This document shows positions 1-10,228 of a stretch of 10,240 nucleotides of DNA, one piece after another. Every line of letters starts with the position of its first letter. The stretch's first letter is position 1. The notes beneath the pieces were generated by a model. It made no database searches. It was given only the letters and a program-made list of their open reading frames with translations, and was not told the origin of the DNA. This stretch comes from Actinomycetota bacterium (GTDB taxonomy: Bacteria > Actinomycetota > Thermoleophilia > Gaiellales > Gaiellaceae): the NCBI GenBank assembly GCA_013813345.1, contig JACCRW010000127.1:1-10240 (forward strand). Reading direction: 5' to 3'. Both the position numbers and the translations under genes were made by a program.

Positions 1-273
1 CGCTCGACCGCGAGGTCAAAGCCGTTCCCGAGAGGGCCGAGCAGGTGCAGCTCTGCCCCCGGCTCGAGCTCGCAGAGCGTCCGCGTGCCAGGGCCTATCG
101 GGTCGATCAGGAACGCCAGCTCGGAGCGTGTCGCGAGGCAGAGGCTCATCGGCCGGGGGAGCACCCGCCCCGGCGCCTCGAGCATGAAGAACTGACCCGG
201 CTCGCCCGGCTCGAGGTCGCCGCGCTCGAGCCGAAGCAGCGTGTAGGGCCCAACCGGCTCGGAGCCCGCGACG

Positions 274-293
<20 letters not shown>
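1..293 (-). CDS. pyrK: Dihydroorotate dehydrogenase electron-transfer subunit PyrK (partial, runs off left edge)
   Basis: Only the first 97 codons are in the window. Known role of the family: an FAD and [2Fe-2S] protein of the ferredoxin-reductase fold that passes electrons from the class 1B dihydroorotate dehydrogenase PyrD to NAD+. Visible motifs are GQFFML (residues 33-38), the flavin-binding RPMS (47-50), IGPGTRTL (66-73, usually VGKGTxxL) and LGPLGNGFDL (85-94), all in the order seen in PyrK. The iron-sulfur cysteines would lie beyond the edge. I chose the GTG at 293 because GAAGG lies 6 nt before it and the protein then begins like other PyrKs. It overlaps the end of carB by 20 nt, so translation is probably coupled. 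A related NAD/FAD reductase subunit is possible, but the operon position argues for PyrK. Confidence 0.87.
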
Positions 294-3274
<2,981 letters not shown>

Positions 3275-3285
<11 letters not shown>

Positions 3286-4321
3286 GGCGTACCTCGTCGA
3301 GCCAGCGCTCGAGAATCGGCCAGCCGTCGTGCGGGCCCGGCCCGGCCTCGGGGTGGAACTGGGCCGAGCGCGCGCGCAGCTCGGGGAAGTCGAATCCCTC
3401 GACCGTGCCGTCGTAGAGCGAGACGTGGGTGGCCTCGCGTGCGTCGGTCGGCGCGACCGCGAAACCGTGGTTCTGGCTCGTCACGAGCACGCGGCCCGTG
3501 GCCCGCTCGAGCACCGGATGGTTAGCCCCGCGATGCCCGAACGGGAGCTTGAACGTCTCGTGCCCGGTCGCGAGGCCGAGCAGCTGGTGGCCGAGGCAGA
3601 TTCCGAGGATCGGCACCCGGCCGAGCAGCTCGGCCACCGTGCGCACCTCCTCGCGCAGCGGCTCCGGGTCGCCCGGGCCGTTCGAGAGGACGACCGCGTC
3701 ATGCTCCGCGAGCTCGTCCGCGCCGGTTGTGTAGGGGTACACCTCCACATGTGCCCCCGCGGCAGCCAGTCGGCGCAAGATCGTGCGCTTACAGCCGTAG
3801 TCCACGACCGCCACCGCCACTCTGGCTTCGCCAGAGTGGTTAGAGAAGACATACGGCTCGGGTGTCGAGACCTTGGCGACCAACGAGCGGCTGTTCATCT
3901 CAGGCTGCGCCTTGATCGCCGCGACCGCATCGTCCTCCGCCATAGCCGTTGCGACAGCAACGGCGCGCATCGAGCCGCCTTCCCGCAAGCGGAGAACGAG
4001 CGAGCGCGTATCGATGCCGGTGATCCCGACGATCCCGTGCTCGGCCAACCAGCCGGTCCACGCCGGGCCGCGGGCCTCGCGCATCAGGACGGCTTTCGCG
4101 TGGACGCCGGCCGACTCCGACCGGCCGGAATCTACCCCGTAGTTTCCGACCATCGGAGCGGTGAAGCAGACGAGTTGCTCCGCGTAGCTCGGATCGGTCA
4201 CGGTCTCCTGGTAGCCCGTCATGGCAGTCGTGAACACCGCCTCTCCGAAGGCGACCCCCTCGGCACCCACCGACTCGCCGTGGAAGATCGTCCCGTCCTC
4301 GAGCGCGAGAAACGCCGTCAT
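3275..4321 (-). CDS. carA: Carbamoyl-phosphate synthase small subunit (glutamine amidotransferase)
   Basis: CarA hydrolyses glutamine and channels ammonia to CarB. It has 348 residues. The N-terminal CarA-specific domain (1 to about 155) begins FLALEDGTIFHGES and contains GYQETVTDPSY. The class I glutamine amidotransferase domain (about 168-345) has the nucleophile Cys242 in GICLGHQ, the SQNHGFAV motif (282-289), and His323 and Glu325 of QFHPEA completing the triad. The ATG at 4321 is preferred over longer in-frame starts because it begins the family's N-terminus and forms a 4-nt ATGA overlap with the pyrC stop; there is no good ribosome binding site, which suggests coupling to pyrC. The linker between the domains (residues 160-166) is encoded by a hairpin repeat using TCT, TCT, GAA and AGA, codons uncommon in the neighbouring genes. 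Confidence 0.97.
3816..3844 (-). repeat. In-frame palindromic element 2 (carA linker)
   Basis: Minus strand: TCTA (3844-3841), an arm with 10 perfect base pairs (3839-3830 with 3826-3817), and loop GAA (3829-3827). It encodes CarA residues 160-168 (beginning SNHSGEAR) between the N-terminal and amidotransferase domains. It shares with element 1 the nine bases TCTAACCAC, the GAA loop and GTGG at identical spacing and reading frame, while the inner 6 base pairs differ completely yet still pair. Confidence 0.75.
3945..3964. repeat. Inverted repeat in carA, N-terminal domain
   Basis: Perfect 8-base arms (3945-3952 GCCGTTGC and 3957-3964) around GACA. It encodes part of the alanine/valine-rich stretch after SMRAVAVA. 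It has no flank in common with the other repeats. Confidence 0.4.
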
Positions 4322-5571
4322 CCGTGTACCAATCGCCCGTCGGCGACCGTCTTTACGACTCGACCGCGGAGCTGCTGACCGAGCAGCCAGGAGTTGGCCG
4401 AGCGTGAGCGGAAGCCGTCCTCGGTCACGGTCCACTCCGCCTCCAGGTCGAGGAGAACGAGATTCGCGCGGGCGCCGACCTCGAGCGTCGGCTCCGGGAG
4501 GCCGAACGCGCGGGCAGGGCCGGCCGACATCCGCTCGAGCAGGGTCTCGAGCGAGATCAGGCCCGGCTCGACGAGGTGTGTGTGCAGAGCGGCGAAAGCG
4601 GTCTCGAGCCCCGTGACGCCGAACGGCGCCGCCTCGAAAGGCACGTCCTTCTCCTCGCGCGAATGGGGGGCATGGTCGGTGGCGACGCAGCAGATCGTGC
4701 CGTCCCGGAGCGCTCCGACGAGCGCATCGCGGTCAGAAGCGCTGCCGAGGGGCGGGTTCATCTTCGTGTTCGGGTCGAGCGAGCGGACGGCCTCGTCCGT
4801 CAAGACGAGGTGATGCGGCGTCGCCTCGGCGGTGGCCGCGACGCCGGCAGCTCGAGCGCGCTCGAGCGCGGCGACCGACTCGCACTTCGAGAGGTGCATC
4901 AGGTGGAGCGGCTGGCCTTCGTGGGCGGCGAGCGCAAGATCGCGCTCGACCATCACGCTCTCCGCGAGCGAGGGCCAGCCGCCGAGCCCCAGCTCCGCCG
5001 AGACGGTGCCCTCGTGCATGTGGCCGGCGTGCGAGAGCGTGGGCTCCTCGCAGTGGAGCGCGAGCGGGCGGCCCGCGACCTCGGCGTACTGGAGCGCTCG
5101 CCGCAGGAGCGCTGCCGAGACGACCGGCCGCCCGTCATCCGTGAACGCCGCGGCACCGGCGTCGCCGAGCTCCCCGAGCTCGGTCAGCTCCTCTCCAGCG
5201 AGGCCCTTCGAGATGGACGCCATGAAGCCGACCGGCACCACTGCCTCGCGACGCGCGGTCTCGCGCAGCGAGCCGAGGACGGCGGCCGAGTCGACGACTG
5301 GGTCGGTGTTCGGCATCGCCAGGATCGCGCAGTAGCCGCCCGCGGCAGCGGCGGCGGTTCCGCTCGCGATCGTCTCCTCGTCCTCGCGCCCGGGTGTCCG
5401 GAGATGCACATGCGGATCCACGAACGCGGGTGCGAGCAGGGCGCGGCTCGAGCCGCCGGGCTCGATCCGCGATATGACCCCATCGCTCACGGTCACCGTC
5501 ACGCACCGCCCGCCCGCGAGTCGACCCTCGAGCGTCAGCGAGTCCGAGTAGCCGTTGCGGCCTACGAGCAT
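4318..5571 (-). CDS. pyrC: Dihydroorotase (class I, Aquifex/Bacillus-like)
   Basis: It catalyses the reversible cyclization of carbamoyl aspartate to dihydroorotate, using zinc. The 417-residue protein has the amidohydrolase metal motif HVHLR (54-58, His54 and His56), the substrate-binding MPNTDP (86-91), FTDDG (143-147), ALHCEE (His173), HLMHLS (His226), TPHHL (251-255), MNPPL and TDHAPH (298-303, Asp299). In the FTDDG motif an aspartate (about D145) stands where E. coli-type enzymes carry the carboxylated lysine, as is known for class I dihydroorotases. The ATG at 5571 shares one base with the pyrB stop (TGATG) and has no convincing ribosome binding site, so termination-reinitiation is likely. 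In Aquifex this class forms a complex with aspartate transcarbamoylase; the tight pyrB-pyrC linkage fits that, but this is inference. Confidence 0.96.
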   Translation of the reverse strand: MLVGRNGYSDSLTLEGRLAGGRCVTVTVSDGVISRIEPGGSSRALLAPAFVDPHVHLRTPGREDEETIASGTAAAAAGGYCAILAMPNTDPVVDSAAVLGSLRETARREAVVPVGFMASISKGLAGEELTELGELGDAGAAAFTDDGRPVVSAALLRRALQYAEVAGRPLALHCEEPTLSHAGHMHEGTVSAELGLGGWPSLAESVMVERDLALAAHEGQPLHLMHLSKCESVAALERARAAGVAATAEATPHHLVLTDEAVRSLDPNTKMNPPLGSASDRDALVGALRDGTICCVATDHAPHSREEKDVPFEAAPFGVTGLETAFAALHTHLVEPGLISLETLLERMSAGPARAFGLPEPTLEVGARANLVLLDLEAEWTVTEDGFRSRSANSWLLGQQLRGRVVKTVADGRLVHG

Positions 5572-6521
5572 CAGGCGACGCCCGCGATCTCGCCGGCCGG
5601 GACGCCCTGGGCGAGCAAGTCGTGGAGCACTGCCATCCGGACGACGAGCCCCGCGCGCACCTGCTCGACGACGAGCGAGTCGGCCGAGTCGGCGACCCGC
5701 CCATCGAGCTCGACGCCGCGATTGATCGGGCCGGGGTGCATCACCTTCTGACCAGGTCGCAACCGCTCGGGAGTGATCCCCCAGCGCGCGGTGTACTCGC
5801 GCAGGCTCGGCACGTAGTTGGCTCCGGCGAGCATCCGCTCTCGCTGCATCCGCAGGACGTAGACGACGTCGGCCGACTCGATCGCGGAGATCTCCATCGA
5901 GCGCTCTGCGAGCCCGCGCGGAACGAGGGCCGGCGGCCCGACGAGCACGACCGACGCTCCGACAAGCCCGAGCGCCTGGACGAGCGAGCGCGCGACTCGC
6001 GAGTGGAGGACGTCGCCGACGATCGCGACGTGTAGCCCCTCGAGGCGCCCGAGCGCCTGCTCCATCGCGTAGAGGTCGAGCAGCGCTTGGGTCGGATGCT
6101 GATGGGTGCCGTCGCCCGCATTGACGACGGTCGCGCCGCTGTCCGCGGTCACGAGGTGCTTCGCGACGAGCTGCGCAGAACCGACCTGCGGATGCCGAAC
6201 GACGATCGCGGCCGGTTCATAGGCGGCCAAGGTCAGCACGGTGTCCTTCAGCGACTCGCCCTTGTCGACTGACGAGCCCGCGGACCTGATCGGGAGCGTG
6301 TCCGCGGAGAGCCGCTTGGCCGCGAGCTCGAAGCTGGCGGAGGTGCGGGTCGACGACTCGTAGAAGAGCGTGATCACGAGCCGGCCGGCGAGCGTCGGCA
6401 GCTTTCCTTCAACGCCGTCGAGCGCCCGCGCGGTCTCGAGGATTCGCTCGACGTCGCCGCGGTCGAGGTCTCCGATCGAGAGCAGGTGGCGCCGCTCAGG
6501 CTGCGAAGAGCTCTCAGGCAC
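5571..6521 (-). CDS. pyrB: Aspartate carbamoyltransferase catalytic subunit
   Basis: It transfers the carbamoyl group from carbamoyl phosphate to aspartate, the committed step of the pathway. The 316-residue protein has the carbamoyl-phosphate loop STRTS (57-61), SVDKGES (84-90, with the catalytic lysine of the mobile loop), VVRHP (107-111), HPTQALLDL (142-150), the aspartate-domain segment VGDVLHSRVARS (168-179) and HPGPINRGVE (262-271). The start is the GTG at 6521. A strong purine-rich ribosome binding site (6527-6535, GGAGGAGGA) lies 5 nt before it, inside the end of pyrR, and the two genes overlap by 8 nt. Unlike pyrC and carA, it can therefore recruit ribosomes itself. No regulatory chain gene (pyrI) is visible, so control probably rests on PyrR and on the CarB allosteric domain. 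Confidence 0.96.
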   Translation of the reverse strand: MPESSSQPERRHLLSIGDLDRGDVERILETARALDGVEGKLPTLAGRLVITLFYESSTRTSASFELAAKRLSADTLPIRSAGSSVDKGESLKDTVLTLAAYEPAAIVVRHPQVGSAQLVAKHLVTADSGATVVNAGDGTHQHPTQALLDLYAMEQALGRLEGLHVAIVGDVLHSRVARSLVQALGLVGASVVLVGPPALVPRGLAERSMEISAIESADVVYVLRMQRERMLAGANYVPSLREYTARWGITPERLRPGQKVMHPGPINRGVELDGRVADSADSLVVEQVRAGLVVRMAVLHDLLAQGVPAGEIAGVA

Positions 6522-7128
6522 GAGTGTCCTCCTCCGCAACGTTGACGAGCAGGATCCGGTCGACGCCGTCCGTCTCCACGAGCTGCACCTGGATCCGCTC
6601 GCTGCGTGCGGTCGGCAGGTTCTTGCCCACGTAGTCCGGCCTGATCGGCAGCTCGCGGTGGCCGCGGTCGACGAGGACGGCGAGCTGGACGCGAGCGGGC
6701 CGACCGCGGACGAAGAGCGTCTCGATGGCCGCGCGGATCGTCCGCCCGGTGTAGAGGACGTCGTCGACGAGCACACAGGTGGCGCCGGCCAGGGGGAACT
6801 CGAGGTCGGTTGCGTGTACGACCGGCTGGCCGGTCGGGTCGCCGGAATCTCCCTCAGAGGCGGCGCGATCGTCCCGGTGGAAGGTGATGTCGACTGCGCC
6901 GAGCGCGACCTCCACCCCGCTCTGCTCCTCGATCAGCTCGGCCAGCCGCTCCGCGATCGGGACGCCCCTCGTCCGGATCCCGACGAGCGCGACGGACTCG
7001 AGCTCGTCGTTTCGCTCGATGATCTCGTGCGCGACCCGGGCGAGCGTGCGCGCCAGGGCCGGACCATCCAACAGGGTCTTCTCGGACACCGACATGCCGA
7101 CCGGGCGGCTCGGGACGTGTGTGCTCAT
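6514..7128 (-). CDS. pyrR: Bifunctional pyr operon RNA-binding regulator / uracil phosphoribosyltransferase
   Basis: PyrR binds pyr mRNA when UMP is high and, in many species, also makes UMP from uracil and PRPP. The 204-residue protein has LVGIRTRG (48-55), DITFHRDD (80-87), the PRPP-binding segment CVLVDDVLYTGRT (118-130) and a near-perfect C-terminal signature VLVDRGHRELPIR...DYVGKNLPT. The stretch after RDD is about 5 residues longer than in B. subtilis and contains an 8-bp inverted repeat at DNA level. The ATG at 7128 is chosen because AAAGGAG lies 5 nt upstream; longer in-frame starts would run through the PyrR-binding hairpin. Met12 is an alternative start without such support. It is the first gene of the operon and probably represses its own translation. 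Confidence 0.96.
   Translation of the reverse strand: MSTHVPSRPVGMSVSEKTLLDGPALARTLARVAHEIIERNDELESVALVGIRTRGVPIAERLAELIEEQSGVEVALGAVDITFHRDDRAASEGDSGDPTGQPVVHATDLEFPLAGATCVLVDDVLYTGRTIRAAIETLFVRGRPARVQLAVLVDRGHRELPIRPDYVGKNLPTARSERIQVQLVETDGVDRILLVNVAEEDTRA
6527..6535 (-). promoter_or_regulatory. Strong ribosome binding site of pyrB inside pyrR
   Basis: GGAGGAGGA followed by CACTC and then the GTG start at 6521. It decides the pyrB start and is the strongest Shine-Dalgarno sequence seen in the operon. It would let pyrB be translated partly independently of pyrR. Confidence 0.8.
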
Positions 7129-7133
7129 CTCCA

Positions 7134-7140
7134 CTCCTTT
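7134..7140 (-). promoter_or_regulatory. Ribosome binding site of pyrR
   Basis: AAAGGAG lies 5 nt before the ATG at 7128 and fixes that start. Its first five bases are the 3' half of the lower stem of the PyrR-binding hairpin, so folding and ribosome binding exclude each other. Confidence 0.85.
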
Positions 7141-7166
7141 CCGGCCTCGCGGGACCGGCTTAAAGG
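7136..7166 (-). promoter_or_regulatory. PyrR-binding RNA hairpin overlapping the pyrR ribosome binding site
   Basis: On the minus strand the RNA can fold as lower stem CCUUU (7166-7162) with AAAGG (7140-7136), a purine bulge AAG (7161-7159), upper stem CCGGUC (7158-7153) with GGCCGG (7146-7141), and hexaloop CCGCGA (7152-7147). The core GUCCCGCGAGGC matches the published PyrR-binding consensus RUCCNGNGAGGY at every defined position, and the loop matches CNGNGA. The lower stem pairs with most of the AAAGGAG ribosome binding site (7134-7140). The predicted result is that PyrR bound to UMP stabilizes the fold and blocks translation initiation, as described for Mycobacterium smegmatis, rather than acting by attenuation as in Bacillus. 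No terminator hairpin is present in the leader. Confidence 0.9.
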
Positions 7167-7176
7167 GTCGGCGGGC

Positions 7177-7206
7177 AGCATAGCCCGGTGGCCGGACGCG
7201 CGTCCA
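7177..7206 (-). promoter_or_regulatory. Candidate promoter of the pyr operon
   Basis: The minus strand has a -10 box TATGCT (7182-7177, fitting TANNNT) and a -35-like TGGACG (7206-7201, 4 of 6 to TTGACA) with an 18-nt spacer. The start would fall near 7170, leaving a leader of about 42 nt that is almost entirely the PyrR-binding hairpin. This tight fit supports the call, which rests on sequence match only. Confidence 0.55.
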
Positions 7207-7233
7207 CGGCGACGGCCGGCGGGCGGGTTCTGC

Positions 7234-7239
7234 GATCAT
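7234..7239 (+). promoter_or_regulatory. Weak candidate extended -10 box for the membrane protein gene
   Basis: TGC followed by GATCAT (4 of 6 to TATAAT, with the TG of an extended -10) ends 8 nt before the ATG at 7248. No ribosome binding site is visible there, so a leaderless transcript is possible. No good -35 is seen. Low confidence. Confidence 0.25.
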
Positions 7240-7247
7240 CGCCCGCG

Positions 7248-9230
7248 ATGAAGTGGCTCGAGCGCGTTCCCGCGTGGGCCGTCCTCACCGGCTTGGTCGT
7301 CGCCTCCACGGTGTTGCGAACGCTCGCGGCACGCGGAGTCGGATCGCCCTGGATCGCGCCGGACGAGATCGTCTACGCGCTGCTCGGGCGCTCGCTCTGG
7401 GCGGACGGGGAGCTCTCGATCCTGGGCGGCGAGACCGGCTTCTACAGCCTCCTCTACCCCGCGCTCGTCGGCCTGCCGCTCAGCCTCGCGGACGCCGAGA
7501 CGGGCCACGCGATCCTCCATGTCCTGCAGGCGCTCGTCGTCTCCTGTACCGCGATCCCGGTCTATCTCTGGGGCCGGCGCCTGATGCGCGCGCCCTACGC
7601 GCTCGCTGCCGCCGCGCTGACACTCGCGCTGCCGGTGCTCGGCTACTCGGCGCTCGTGATGAGCGAGGTGCTCTTCCTTCCCGTCGCTACGCTCGCGCTC
7701 TGGTCGCTCGCGCGAGCGCTCGAGCGGCCGACTGCAGGACGGCAGGCCCTGCTCGCCCTCGCCGTGACGGCGGCGGTCGCGACGCGACTCCAGGCGGTCG
7801 TCTTCGTCCCGGTCGTCCTCACCGCGGTCCTCGTGAAGGCGGCGCTCGACCGCGATCGGTTCTTGCTGCGCCGGTTCGCACCCGCGCTCGGAGCGATCGT
7901 CGCCGCAACGATCGTGCTTGCCGTGCTCGCGGGATCCGGGGCGTTCGGGGCCTATGCAGCCGCCGGCGAAGGCTCCTACGACCCCGGTGCGGCGGCGCGC
8001 TTCGTCGCCTACCACGCAGCGGGGGTGATCCTGATCTCGGGAATCGTGCCGACGCTCGCGTTGCTGCTCCTCTGGCTGACGACGGTCCGCGCTCCCGACA
8101 CGCCGCGGGCGCTGCGGGCGTTCCTCGCCGTCACGTTCGCCTACATCCCGTGGCTCGTGCTCGAGGTCGGCGTCTTCGCCTCCCGCGAGATCGGGCATCT
8201 GGCCAGCCGAGATCTCGCGACAGCGGCGCCGTTGACGCTGCTCGGCTTCGCGATCTGGCTCGACCGTGGGGCACCGCGACCGCAGCCGCTCAGCTCGATC
8301 GTCGCGCTCGTCGCGGCGGGCGGGCTGCTGCTCCTGCCGATCCGGCGTCTCGCCGAGATCGACACGATCCACGACACGTTCGAGCTGATCCCGCTCTCGG
8401 AGCTTGCGGCGGGGAGCCGGGAGCTCTACTTCGCGCTCGCGGTTGCGGCTGCGACGGCTTTGGTCGTCCTGCTGCCGCGCCGTCTAGCCGGGCTGCTCGT
8501 TCCCGTCGTCCTCGCAACGCTGGCATTCACCTCGGTCGTCGCCGCCCGGGAGGCGGCTCTGCAATCCGGCCAGCGCGAAACCGCGCTTCTCGGCGGGACG
8601 CCGAGCTGGGTGGACGAGGCCGAGCTCGATGGAGTCGTCTACCTCTACGCCGGCGAGCCGCGCTGGACCGTCGTCTGGCAGCACCTCTACTGGAATCGCT
8701 CGATCGACGAGGTCTGGACTCTGGCGGGAAGCAGCGTGCCGGGCCCGCTGCCGCAGCAGCCGGTGTTTCCCCGCCCGGACGGGCGGCTCGCAACCGCGTC
8801 GGAGCCCGCCGAGGCGCCTGCTGTCATCGCACCGACAAGCGTCACGCTCGTCGGCGACCGGGTCGCCGAGATCCGGCAGCAGGGGCTGCTCGCCGCCGGT
8901 CTCGTGCTCTGGCGGCCCGAGTCGCCCGTCCGCGTGGCCGAGGTCACAACCGGAGTGCTCGCGAACGGGGACATCGTCGAGCCGGCGACCATGAGGGTGT
9001 TCGACTGCACGGATGGGCGGCTCGAGACGACGCTGCTCGGCAAGTCCGGCGAGCCGGTTTCGCTCCGGCTCGACGGGATCACGAGGCGCGTCGTCGAGAT
9101 TCCGAGCGGCGGCATCTGGCGCGGCGTTCTCGAAACCGAGCCATACGCGAGCGAGGACGGGGTCTGCGAGTTCGGGATCGCGAGCGCAGGGCTGCTCGGC
9201 TCGACCCGGCTCGAGTTCGTGCGGGGCTAG
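7248..9230 (+). CDS. Multi-pass membrane protein, probable GT-C (GT39/ArnT-like) glycosyltransferase
   Basis: A 660-residue protein with roughly 11 hydrophobic segments between residues 9 and 432, then a soluble C-terminal region (about 435-660). After the first membrane segment is WIAPDEIVYALLGRSL (35-50), followed by a loop with SILGGETGFYSLLYP. An acidic Asp-Glu pair in the first outer loop, with this layout, is typical of GT-C enzymes that move a sugar from a lipid-phosphate donor outside the membrane. The substrate cannot be told. The C-terminal part has YWNRS (481-485), as seen in soluble domains of such proteins, but I recognise no catalytic motif there. The ATG at 7248 opens directly into the first membrane helix; a GTG at 7188 in frame would add 20 basic, low-complexity residues across the pyr promoter and is less likely. 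It is divergent from the pyr operon and functionally unrelated to it. Confidence 0.7.
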   Translation: MKWLERVPAWAVLTGLVVASTVLRTLAARGVGSPWIAPDEIVYALLGRSLWADGELSILGGETGFYSLLYPALVGLPLSLADAETGHAILHVLQALVVSCTAIPVYLWGRRLMRAPYALAAAALTLALPVLGYSALVMSEVLFLPVATLALWSLARALERPTAGRQALLALAVTAAVATRLQAVVFVPVVLTAVLVKAALDRDRFLLRRFAPALGAIVAATIVLAVLAGSGAFGAYAAAGEGSYDPGAAARFVAYHAAGVILISGIVPTLALLLLWLTTVRAPDTPRALRAFLAVTFAYIPWLVLEVGVFASREIGHLASRDLATAAPLTLLGFAIWLDRGAPRPQPLSSIVALVAAGGLLLLPIRRLAEIDTIHDTFELIPLSELAAGSRELYFALAVAAATALVVLLPRRLAGLLVPVVLATLAFTSVVAAREAALQSGQRETALLGGTPSWVDEAELDGVVYLYAGEPRWTVVWQHLYWNRSIDEVWTLAGSSVPGPLPQQPVFPRPDGRLATASEPAEAPAVIAPTSVTLVGDRVAEIRQQGLLAAGLVLWRPESPVRVAEVTTGVLANGDIVEPATMRVFDCTDGRLETTLLGKSGEPVSLRLDGITRRVVEIPSGGIWRGVLETEPYASEDGVCEFGIASAGLLGSTRLEFVRG

Positions 9231-10216
9231 GCGGTCTGCACGGGCGCGATTGTGGCCGCCGAGCGCGGGAGGCGGGCGCCGCTCCTGACGAGCTCCGGCC
9301 GGCCGCGCTCGGGAAACGGGATCTCGATCACGTCGAAGTCGCGCGGGACGACGGTCTCAGGGAAGATCTCGCGGGCCTCGCGCTCGACGTCGCCGGCCGA
9401 GTAGCGACTCGAGAGATGCGTTAGCGCGAGGAGCTTGACGCCGGCGTCGAGCGCGATCCGCGCTGCCTCGGCAGCCGTCGAGTGATCCGTCTCGCGGGCG
9501 CGCTCGGCCTCGTCCTCGCAGAACGTTGCCTCGTGCACGAGCACGTCGGCGCCGCGTGCGGCGACCGCGATGCTCTCGGCCGGAGCCGTGTCGCCGCTGA
9601 GCACGAGCGTGCGCCCGGCGCGGGCGGGGCCGAGCACCTGCTCGGCAGTCACGACGCGCCCGTCGGCGAGCGTGACGGGCTCCCCTCGCTGCAGCGTCCC
9701 TCGCTCCGGCCCCGAAGGGACGCCGAGGCCGTCGGCGGTCGCGACGTCGAAGCGACCCGGCCGCTCGTCCTCGACGAGGGCGTATCCGAGCGCGGAATGC
9801 CCGTGGCGCGCTGCGAACGGCTCGAGCCGGTAGCCGCTCCGCTCGAGCGCGTCGCCCGGCTCGAGCTCGACGAGCTCGTAGGGGTAGGTCAGCCGCCCGA
9901 AGATCCGTCGCAGCGAGCCCATCAGGTCAACGAGCCCGCGCGGGCCGTAGATCGTGAGCGGCAGCTCGCGGCCGCGGAGGGCGAACGTCTTCAGCATCCC
10001 GGGCAGACCGAGGAAGTGGTCGGCGTGGAAATGGGTCAGGAAGACCTCGCGCAGCTCGACGAGGCCGACGTCGGAGCGCAGGAGCTGACGCTGCGTCCCC
10101 TCGGCGCAGTCGAACAGGAGCCGCTCGCCGCCGCGCCGGACGAGCGTCGCCGTGGGCGCGCGCTGGGCGGTGGGCATCGAGCCGGACGTCCCGACGAAGA
10201 CGACGTCGAGGTCCAT
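9227..10216 (-). CDS. rnz: Ribonuclease Z (tRNA 3' processing endonuclease)
   Basis: A zinc metallo-beta-lactamase-fold endonuclease that cuts tRNA precursors after the discriminator base. The 329-residue protein has the N-terminal VGTSGSMPT (8-16), the metal motif THFHADHFLG (61-70: His62, His64, Asp66, His67), ARHGHS (136-141), SGDTAP (207-212, Asp209), HEATF (228-232), DHS (244-246) and ALTHLSSRY (264-272, His267). The segment GVPSGPERGTLQRGE (165-179) corresponds to the GP-motif flexible arm that holds the tRNA elbow. It is slightly longer than the roughly 306 residues of E. coli and Bacillus forms, mostly by a C-terminal tail. Its TAG stop overlaps that of the convergent membrane protein gene. 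The start ATG at 10216 has no ribosome binding site. Confidence 0.94.
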   Translation of the reverse strand: MDLDVVFVGTSGSMPTAQRAPTATLVRRGGERLLFDCAEGTQRQLLRSDVGLVELREVFLTHFHADHFLGLPGMLKTFALRGRELPLTIYGPRGLVDLMGSLRRIFGRLTYPYELVELEPGDALERSGYRLEPFAARHGHSALGYALVEDERPGRFDVATADGLGVPSGPERGTLQRGEPVTLADGRVVTAEQVLGPARAGRTLVLSGDTAPAESIAVAARGADVLVHEATFCEDEAERARETDHSTAAEAARIALDAGVKLLALTHLSSRYSAGDVEREAREIFPETVVPRDFDVIEIPFPERGRPELVRSGARLPRSAATIAPVQTA

Positions 10217-10222
10217 GGCGCC

Positions 10223-10228
10223 AGTCTA
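10223..10228 (-). promoter_or_regulatory. Candidate -10 box of rnz, leaderless start
   Basis: TAGACT on the minus strand fits TANNNT and ends 6 nt before the ATG at 10216, so transcription would begin at or next to the start codon. There is no AGGAGG-like sequence between. The -35 would lie at or beyond the right edge. Leaderless mRNAs with this spacing are common in actinobacteria. Confidence 0.5.

Noticed and set aside
3515..3530. CTAACCAT in carA, similar to the TCTAACCAC flank of elements 1 and 2
   Set aside because: It encodes the conserved GANHPV segment of CarA, and no hairpin follows.
4108..4135. GC-rich near-palindrome in carA (CCGGCCG ... CGGCCGG)
   Set aside because: Short arms with a long loop, made of common Gly/Arg/Ser/Ala codons; expected by chance at this base composition.
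4852..4867. Perfect palindrome CTCGAGCGCGCTCGAG in pyrC
   Set aside because: Explained by repeated Leu/Glu/Arg/Ala codons (ALERARA) and by the general excess of CTCGAG.
3329..5751. Long plus-strand open frames opposite carA and pyrC
   Set aside because: They mirror real genes with complete catalytic motifs, and are arginine-rich with no recognisable domain or ribosome binding site.
6507..6522. Possible second PyrR-binding loop at the pyrB start (CUGAGA hexaloop)
   Set aside because: The loop fits CNGNGA, but the flanks do not form a stem and two defined consensus bases are missing.
6819..6836. 8-bp inverted repeat in pyrR (CGACCGGC-TG-GCCGGTCG)
   Set aside because: Short, all GC-rich, and lacking the TCTA flank and GAA loop. 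It is noted because it lies in a stretch slightly longer than in B. subtilis, but that is too weak to call an element.
9231..9300. Possible terminator between the two convergent genes
   Set aside because: No gap exists; the genes overlap and no stem followed by a T-run is present on either strand.
7253..9424. A 723-codon open frame overlapping the membrane protein gene in another plus-strand frame
   Set aside because: Its composition is Arg/Ala/Pro/Gly-rich with no family motif, as expected from a shadow frame in high-GC DNA. The overlapped frame has clear membrane helices and GT-C features.
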